A stretch of DNA of 64,000 nucleotides from Riptortus pedestris (lineage: Eukaryota; Arthropoda; Insecta; Hemiptera; Alydidae). The DNA is taken from assembly GCA_019009955.1 (NCBI GenBank), contig CM032232.1:70674501-70738500 (forward strand). The letters are read 5' to 3'. A program made the translations under genes and the position numbers. The notes below the pieces were generated by a model, which saw nothing but the letters and a program-made list of their open reading frames with translations, was not told where the DNA came from and searched no databases. Shown piece by piece: positions 58,092 to 64,000 of the stretch; positions within the stretch are counted from its first letter, which is position 1; the number at the start of each line of letters is the position of its first letter.

Positions 58092-58142
58092 AGTCCGTCA
58101 CGCGGGGGCTGCGGAATCTTAGCAGATTTCTCACTTGATTGG
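58092..58142 (+). mobile_element. family A 5' end fragment
   Basis: GTCCGTCACGCGGGGGCTGC followed by TTAGCAGATTTCTCACTTG, then unrelated sequence. Confidence 0.7.
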
Positions 58143-58948
58143 AATCATTGACAGGGTTACTGATTGAAATATGAGCTGGACCTGAGATGTTGACAAGACA
58201 TGAGACTTTGTTTCAATCATTTATTTTTTATTTATTTATTTGGTGAGCTCCGCAACTAGGCGATGTCGCTCAGTATCATTTATTTTCAATTCCTTAAATT
58301 AAAATGTTAAAATAAAGAAAAATGTTTTCAAAATTACTAAAACAGTATAAAATATAGCTATATATAAAACTAAGGAACCGATAAAATAAAAATAATGTAA
58401 AATTATAATTTTTGCGACATTCCTGGCTTGAGGATGATGAAAGTCTTAGGCACAAGTTTAAAAATGTTTTATACAGCCTTGTTCGCAAAAAACAGAAATA
58501 CGAATTAGTGACATAATTTGAGATAAAAACGTAGAGAGATGAGTGGAATAGGTGTGGTTTAAAGTTTGTTGTAAATATTAATTGTCTTCAAGTGATTTAA
58601 GAGTTTGTTTATACGTGGGCTACCTTCCGTCAATAGTACGTACAGGTCGTTGGGTAAGTTCAGATATTCACGTAGTCTGCAGTCAGTCAGGAATGGCCAG
58701 TACTGTGTTACAGTGAGTGCACGTAGGTCCATTTTTTCGCTGTAAAAGATTTAATTTGCCACAAAACTTGATTTAAACTCGATCCGAATTGTAATAACGG
58801 GGGTATTTACAATTTTCGATTCACCTTCCCCTAACCCATTCTTCCCCTCAATTTCACTCATTAACGAACTTATAAGTTTCACAGTCGCTAGTTTATCATC
58901 GTTCCTATTTCTATTTTATTGTATTGTCAAGTATAATTTATAATTTTT
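58143..58948. other. no gene; internal family A scrap
   Basis: At about 58745-58885 a diverged family A core occurs (TCGATCCGAATTGTAATAAC, TTAACGAACTTATAAG). The remainder is AT-rich low-copy DNA. Confidence 0.5.
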
Positions 58949-59073
58949 TTTAGCAGATTTCCCCTAAGGGAAATCAGCTATTGAGGTTGTACTCATGACG
59001 GAATTTTCGAGATTTTTCTTCAAATGTCCATCGATCCTACCTAGTAGATGACGAAAATGAGGTCCGTTCAAAA

Positions 59074-59138
<65 letters not shown>
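58949..59138 (-). mobile_element. family A 3' part, slot occupied by family C
   Basis: Complete palindrome (TTAGCAGATTTCCCCTAAGG) and distal module (ATGACGAAAATGAGGTCCG on the plus strand), then (TA)n at 59076-59138. Instead of the pre-slot segment, family C begins. The remaining family A body is not found before the window ends. Confidence 0.88.
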
Positions 59139-59139
<1 letters not shown>

Positions 59140-60357
59140 TAAGGTACCCGGCTTCGCCCGTGAATTCATTTGAGGCTGAATGAAGATAGTATTTTTTGGC
59201 GAGGCTTTAATTTCCACTATATTTTGACAATTCCTCGTCCGAGTGTTTATAATTTATAAACGTCGTTGCTGGGGATTTGTTAATAATAAAATTATTTGTT
59301 ATTTAAGAGTTCACTGTCCTCAATATTTTTATATTTCCCGTCTCCTGTGCATGTAGTTTTTTTTTTATAACTTAATGGACCATATAATTCATAATCGTAG
59401 AAAGTATTCTATCTTCTAAACCATGTATGAATAAAAGTTCCTTTCCCTTGATGCGGTACAAAACCCAATGGTGACAGCTGTTTTAGGTGCGTCAATACCG
59501 CTATAACCCCCACTCCCGTTCGAACCTAAAAATTGTAATATAGCTTATAATCATGGAAGAATTAATGCTAATTTACATATAGTATGTTCGGTTCAGTCGT
59601 TAATGCACAATAAAATTGTTGGGTGCCTCTTTAGATTTTAGTGTATATCTCGTTTATACTTTGTTAAACGACAAAAGTGAATACAACAAAAGTTACTCTA
59701 AATAACAAACTAAACAACTTTTATCCTGTGCACATTTGCCGAAAAACAAATAGGAAACGAAATATCGTTATTTTTAATTTCAGGCCTCCCTTATAACCCC
59801 CACTCCTGCTCGTCCCTAGAAATGTTGGGATAGCTTATTATAACTAAGGAGTTAGTGCTAATACACATACCGAGTTTTGTTTAGTTCGGATTAGTTTTTT
59901 TGTGCCCAATAAAATTATTGAATCCCGCTATAGTTTTAGCGTATAACTCATTTATACTTCGGTATACGACAAAAGTGTATATAACAAAAGTTACTCTACA
60001 TATCAAAATAAATAACTTTTTCTATGTGCATATTTGCCGAAAACCCAATAGGAAACGAAATATCGCTATTTTTAATTTCAGGCCTCCCTTATAACCCCCA
60101 CTCCTGTTCGTCTCAGAGGATATTAATATAGCCTGAAGTCTAAGTTGGGTTAGTAGTAATATACATACCAAGTTTCATAAAATTCGGTTCAGCCGTTTAT
60201 GCGTGAAAAGGTAACAAACAAACAAACAAATAAACTAACAAACAAACAAACATACACCAAAGAAAAAAAATGCAGTTATGGTGTCTATTACATGTGAAAA
60301 GAAAAGTTATCTTGAAATCGCGAAAAAAATCAATGTACAGACAGAGGTTACAATTTT
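59139..60357 (-). mobile_element. family C element, full length
   Basis: Plus-strand start CTAAGGTACCCGGCTTCGCC, three internal units, then CGGTTCAGCCGTTTATGCG, an (AAAC)n-like stretch (60217-60253) and TACAGACAGAGGTTACAATT at the end. (TA)n lies on both sides. Confidence 0.85.
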
Positions 60358-60371
60358 ATATATATATATAT

Positions 60372-60833
60372 ACTAGCTCAGATACCCGGCTTCGCCAGGG
60401 AATTCATTTGAGGCTGAATGGTGTGGTATTTTTTAGCAGGCTTTACATTTCACAATATTTTGACATTTACCCGTCCCAGTGTTTAGGATTGGTACCCGTC
60501 GTTGCCGGTGATTTGCTAATAATAGAATTATTTGTTCGATAATTCTTCCGTCTTCGATATTTTTATATTTCCCGTCTCTTATACATGTAAATATGGTGAC
60601 TTTTTATATCAGGCCTCCCTTATAACCCCCCTCCTGTTCGAACCTAAAAATTTTAATATAACTTATAATCATGGAAGAATTAATGCTAATTGACATACTG
60701 AGTTTTGTTAAGTTCGGTTCAGCCGTTAGTGCCCGCTAAAGTTTTAACGTATAACTCATTTATACTTAGGTATACGACAAAAGTGTATATAACAAAAGTT
60801 ACTCCAAATATCAAAATAAACAACTTTTGTTAT
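60372..60833 (-). mobile_element. second family C copy, interrupted by PLE
   Basis: Starts ACTAGCTCAGATACCCGGCT after a 12-base TA tract and proceeds through one internal unit to AAACAACTTTTGTTAT, where PLE sequence begins. Two family C elements therefore lie head to tail, separated by TA. Confidence 0.82.
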
Positions 60834-62931
60834 AAATATACTCGTAGACTTCCACGGTCCTGGTCATTAATACTATTAAGGTCTTCGGGTCTTGACCGTG
60901 TCTTCATATTGGTTGCCAACGTTTCGCTAGACATGCTGCTAGCTTCCTCAGGGCTATCTCTGAGACTGAAGAGTTGTTAGTTCATCTCTGGTATATATTT
61001 GAGTCTTATCCGGTTTCCTTGGGCGGAGTCTTCCCTTCCAGGTGTCTACGGATACTTGGTCCGGTGGTCGTTCATCGCCTATACCGTCGTTTTCGTTTCT
61101 TTTTGGAGGTCTCTGTGGAATTACCGGCTTCCAGAGTTTGCTGAGTTTGTATCCATCCTCTCTATTGAAGTTGTTAGGGCATTTCGCTATTTCTATAGCT
61201 TCTCGAACCAGTCTTTCTTGGTAACGGTCAACCTTTGCCAGTACCTTGACTTCATCGAATTTAATGTTGTGTTTGGTTTCCCAGAAATGTTCCGCTATGG
61301 CTGATTCTTCTGTCCGAAACTTTTTTAAACTCTTGATGTGCTCGGCGACCCTGGTGTTTATCAATCTGCCGGTCTGGCCAATGTATTCTGAGCCACAGGA
61401 ACATGGTATGCTGTATATCCCCGGGATTTTTTGTGTGGAGTTTATCTTTGCAGCTGGGTAATATCTGAGCTATTTTCCTATCAGTGCCAAATGCTGTTTC
61501 TATGCCTTGCTTCTTGAGTATCCTAGAGATCTTCTCGGTCGTACCTTTAACAAAAGGTATTACGGCTGTTTTCCGGATTTCCTCTTCAATTGTTCTTGTC
61601 TTCTTTTCTTTTTTCTTTTTGAATTGATTTCTTATTTCCTCTTTTCCGTAGCCATTCTTTAGCAGAGCAGTCATCAAGTGTCGTTTTTCCTTTGGGAGGT
61701 TCTGTGGCTCTGAAATTCTCTCAGCTCTAGCGACCAATGTACGAATTATTCCATTCTTCTGTGCTGGATGGTGATGAGATCCAGCGTGTAGGTATCTGTT
61801 GGTATGTGTTGGTTTTCTATAAACCGCATGCCCCAGCTGTCCGTTTGATTTCCTTTCCACCAGAACATCCAGAAATGGAATCTTCCTCTCACGTTCGATC
61901 TCCATCGTGAACTCAATGTTGGGGTGTATTGAATTAAGATGCCGCAGAAATTCTTCTAAAGTCTTCTCTCCATGTGGCCATATGACGAACGTGTCATCCA
62001 CATATCTAAACCATGTTTTCGGTTTTAGTCTTGCTGTTTCCAGTGCCATCTATTCAAATTTTTCTATGTAAGCATCGGCTGCATTTCGGCTTAAAGGCGA
62101 CCCCATGCTGGCTCCATCCATTTGTTGGTAGAAATTGCCGTTGAACAAGAAATATGCTGATTGCAGGCAGATTTTGGCTAGCTGGGCTTCTTCTTCCGTT
62201 AAGAATTCTTTCATGATGTTTAACGTTTCTTGAATTGGAATTCTCGTAAACAGTGACTTAACGTCAAAACTGACGAGACGATCGTTTTCATCGATCATAA
62301 TATCTTTGATTTTCCTCACGAAATCTGATGAATCCTTGATGTGGTGCGGGGTCAGGCCAATACTTGGTTGTATTTTCTTCGAAATATACTTTGAGATTCC
62401 GTAACATGCAGACCCAATCGAATTAACTATTGGCCTCATAGGAATATCCTCCTTGTGTATCTTGGGTAATCCGTAAAGTCTGGGTGGAACTGGGTCGGAC
62501 TTGATTAAACGGTTGTATTCTTCTTTCTTGATCGTAGAAGTGGCTTTCACTGCCTTGTTTATTTCATTCTTAATTCTATTTGTTGGGTCATGTTGAAGTT
62601 TTTTGTACGTTCCATCCTCAAGTAATTTTTGCATCTTTTCAATGTACTCTTCTCTCTTCATAACCACGGTTGCATTTCCTTTGTCGGCTGGCAGAACTAG
62701 TACGTCGTCTTGTTGTTTTATTTCCTTCAATGCATGGAGTTCCTCTTTTGTAAGATTGCGTTTAGGTGGTTTGGCTTGGCGTAGTATGCGTGACACCTCT
62801 CCGCGAATCTCTTCGGCTTTCTCTTCTTCCAGATGGCGTATGGCACATTCGATGCCCACAATTATTTTATCGTAGGGGATTTTTCCAGGAGCGACTGCAA
62901 AGTTGAAACCTTTGGAAAGTACTTTGATCCT
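60834..62931 (-). mobile_element. Penelope-like element, minus-strand segment
   Basis: It encodes, 62967 to 60954, a Penelope-type reverse transcriptase joined to a GIY-YIG nuclease. The 3' end extends to 60834 with a CTGAGGA...GAAAC motif. It is 5'-truncated: the protein starts inside the N-terminal part. At 62931 it meets a second, inverted piece of the same element. It interrupts a family C copy. Confidence 0.9.
60921..60951 (-). ncRNA. hammerhead-like motif at PLE 3' end
   Basis: On the minus strand CTGAGGA is followed by a GCTAG/CTAGC stem and GAAAC, the CUGANGA...GAAA layout of hammerhead ribozymes reported in Penelope-like elements. One extra A lies between the first core and the stem. 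I did not find a convincing stem I or cleavage site, so activity is doubtful. Confidence 0.35.
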
Positions 62932-62967
62932 GCATCTTAATTCAATACACCCCAACATTGAGTTCAC
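60954..62967 (-). pseudogene. PLE reverse transcriptase-GIY-YIG protein, two lesions
   Basis: The first segment (62967-62050) carries VLPADKGNATVVM (residues ~91-103), RLYGLPKIHK (163-172), PMRPIVNSIGS (176-186), SFDVKSLF with the first catalytic Asp (233-240) and MDGASMGSPLS (283-293). An in-frame TAG at 62052-62050 interrupts it. The frame resumes at once with YVDDTF, the catalytic motif C. In the nuclease part, an A run one base longer than in the plus copy (about 61430-61436) shifts the frame just before GIY. The remainder continues in another frame to 60954. The first ~12 residues come from the head-to-head joint. Without these lesions it would be a typical PLE protein lacking only its N-terminus. 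Confidence 0.9.
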
Positions 62968-63919
62968 GATGGAGATCGAACGTGAGAGGAAGATTCCATT
63001 TCTGGATGTTCTGGTGGAAAGGAAATCAAACGGACAGCTGGGGCATGCGGTTTATAGAAAACCAACACATACCAACAGATACCTACACGCTGGATCTCAT
63101 CACCATCCAGCACAGAAGAATGGAATAATTCGTACATTGGTCGCTAGAGCTGAGAGAATTTCAGAGCCACAGAACCTCCCAAAGGAAAAACGACACTTGA
63201 TGACTGCTCTGCTAAAGAATGGCTACGGAAAAGAGGAAATAAGAAATCAATTCAAAAAGAAAAAAGAAAAGAAGACAAGAACAATTGAAGAGGAAATCCG
63301 GAAAACAGCCGTAATACCTTTTGTTAAAGGTACGACCGAGAAGATCTCTAGGATACTCAAGAAGCAAGGCATAGAAACAGCATTTGGCACTGATAGGAAA
63401 ATAGCTCAGATATTACCCAGCTGCAAAGATAAACTCCACACAAAAATCCCGGGGATATACAGCATACCATGTTCCTGTGGCTCAGAATACATTGGCCAGA
63501 CCGGCAGATTGATAAACACCAGGGTCGCCGAGCACATCAAGAGTTTAAAAAAGTTTCGGACAGAAGAATCAGCCATAGCGGAACATTTCTGGGAAACCAA
63601 ACACAACATTAAATTCGATGAAGTCAAGGTACTGGCAAAGGTTGACCGTTACCAAGAAAGACTGGTTCGAGAAGCTATAGAAATAGCGAAATGCCCTAAC
63701 AACTTCAATAGAGAGGATGGATACAAACTCAGCAAACTCTGGAAGCCGGTAATTCCACAGAGACCTCCAAAAAGAAACGAAAACGACGGTATAGGCGATG
63801 AACGACCACCGGACCAAGTATCCGTAGACACCTGGAAGGGAAGACTCCGCCCAAGGAAACCGGATAAGACTCAAATATATACCAGAGATGAACTAACAAC
63901 TCTTCAGTCTCAGAGATAG
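62903..63919 (+). CDS. PLE C-terminal protein: RT thumb plus GIY-YIG nuclease
   Basis: The 338-codon open frame begins with about 10 residues from antisense sequence of the other segment. PLE sequence starts at HLNSIHPN. FLDVL (33-37) and YRKPTHTNRYLH (51-62) are the conserved region after the RT catalytic motifs. A lysine-rich linker follows (~118-125). The nuclease has GIY (184-186), YIG (196-198), Arg202, a Cys/His pattern (C174, C190, C192, H211) and REAIEI with the expected catalytic Glu (~257 or 260). It ends at 63917-63919. Without motifs A-C it cannot reverse-transcribe. The start codon is probably not natural; the domain call is firm. Confidence 0.85.
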   Translation: MKPLESTLILHLNSIHPNIEFTMEIERERKIPFLDVLVERKSNGQLGHAVYRKPTHTNRYLHAGSHHHPAQKNGIIRTLVARAERISEPQNLPKEKRHLMTALLKNGYGKEEIRNQFKKKKEKKTRTIEEEIRKTAVIPFVKGTTEKISRILKKQGIETAFGTDRKIAQILPSCKDKLHTKIPGIYSIPCSCGSEYIGQTGRLINTRVAEHIKSLKKFRTEESAIAEHFWETKHNIKFDEVKVLAKVDRYQERLVREAIEIAKCPNNFNREDGYKLSKLWKPVIPQRPPKRNENDGIGDERPPDQVSVDTWKGRLRPRKPDKTQIYTRDELTTLQSQR

Positions 63920-64000
63920 CCCTGAGGAAGCTAGCAGCATGTCTAGCGAAACGTTGGCAACCAATATGAAGACACGGTCAAGACCCGAAGACCTTAATAG
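62932..64000 (+). mobile_element. Penelope-like element, inverted 5'-truncated segment
   Basis: From GCATCTTAATTCAATACACC onward this is the reverse complement of 60864-61944, almost without differences; the obvious one is an A run of five instead of six. It lacks the reverse transcriptase core and is joined to the minus segment 5' end to 5' end. It is cut by the window end. Confidence 0.92.
63922..63952 (+). ncRNA. hammerhead-like motif at PLE 3' end
   Basis: CTGAGGA, a five-base stem (GCTAG with CTAGC) and GAAAC follow two bases after the nuclease stop codon. Same deviations as in the minus segment: one extra A and no clear cleavage triplet. Confidence 0.35.

Noticed and set aside
60999..61461. 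Plus-strand frames opposite the PLE nuclease
   Set aside because: They are antisense shadows of the PLE coding region; identical shadows appear on the minus strand at 63406-63874.

Overview
This is a gene-poor, AT-rich eukaryotic window made of nested, mostly dead transposable elements, with no host gene I can support. An arthropod is the best guess. A solo-LTR-like element carries a TATA box 28 bases ahead of a TCAGTT initiator, the insect/crustacean core-promoter layout. tRNA-headed SINEs, a Penelope-like element (PLE) with a GIY-YIG nuclease and a hAT relic also occur, all common in arthropods. I cannot name the species.

The dominant component is one short repeat family, here called family A, with more than 30 whole or partial copies on both strands from about 0.5 kb to 59 kb. 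A copy starts GTCCGTCACGCAGG, has AGCAGATTTCCC about 29 bases in, carries a simple-repeat 'slot' in its distal third, and ends in a palindrome made of AGCAGATTTCCCTT and its reverse complement, followed by A residues. Subterminal inverted repeat, internal microsatellite and 3' hairpin together match the plan of non-autonomous Helentron derivatives (HINE / DINE-1 type). That class is inferred from structure; I see no Rep/helicase. A diverged subfamily (A2) and a longer subfamily (about 0.95 kb) are also present.

The most interesting pattern is the slot. It is usually (TA)n, but also (TC)n(TA)n, (TA)n(GA)n, (GT)n or poly-A. Two other families, C (about 1.0-1.3 kb, three internal ~280-300 bp units, a CCCGGCTTCG end) and D (about 0.43 kb), sit inside the slot of family A copies with (TA)n on one or both sides. 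Family A therefore looks like a dispersed landing pad for microsatellite-seeking elements. Family A copies also nest in the A/T tracts of A2 copies.

Layout: 0.5-9 kb, A copies, a SINE tail and a 50-bp-arm hairpin. 9.6-10.2 kb, minus-strand LTR-like element, whose plus-strand relative lies at 56.9-57.5 kb. 12.1-12.4 kb, a GC-rich island. 13-20 kb, A copies including internally deleted ones. 21.2-21.6 kb, an 18-bp minisatellite. 22.8-28.7 kb, SINE inside A2, several A copies, two C copies. 28.7-35 kb, low-copy DNA with nested A copies. 37.4-38 kb, hAT transposase relic. 38.4-39.2 kb, SINEs. 41.0-41.6 kb, foldback and a 17-bp-TIR element. 43.6-53.7 kb, many nested A, C and D copies. 54-58 kb, low-copy DNA. 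59-64 kb, A containing C, C containing the PLE.

The only convincing proteins are in the PLE. A minus-strand piece encodes reverse transcriptase plus GIY-YIG nuclease but is broken by an in-frame TAG and a one-base frameshift. A nearly identical plus-strand piece, 5'-truncated, joins it head-to-head and keeps the nuclease frame open.
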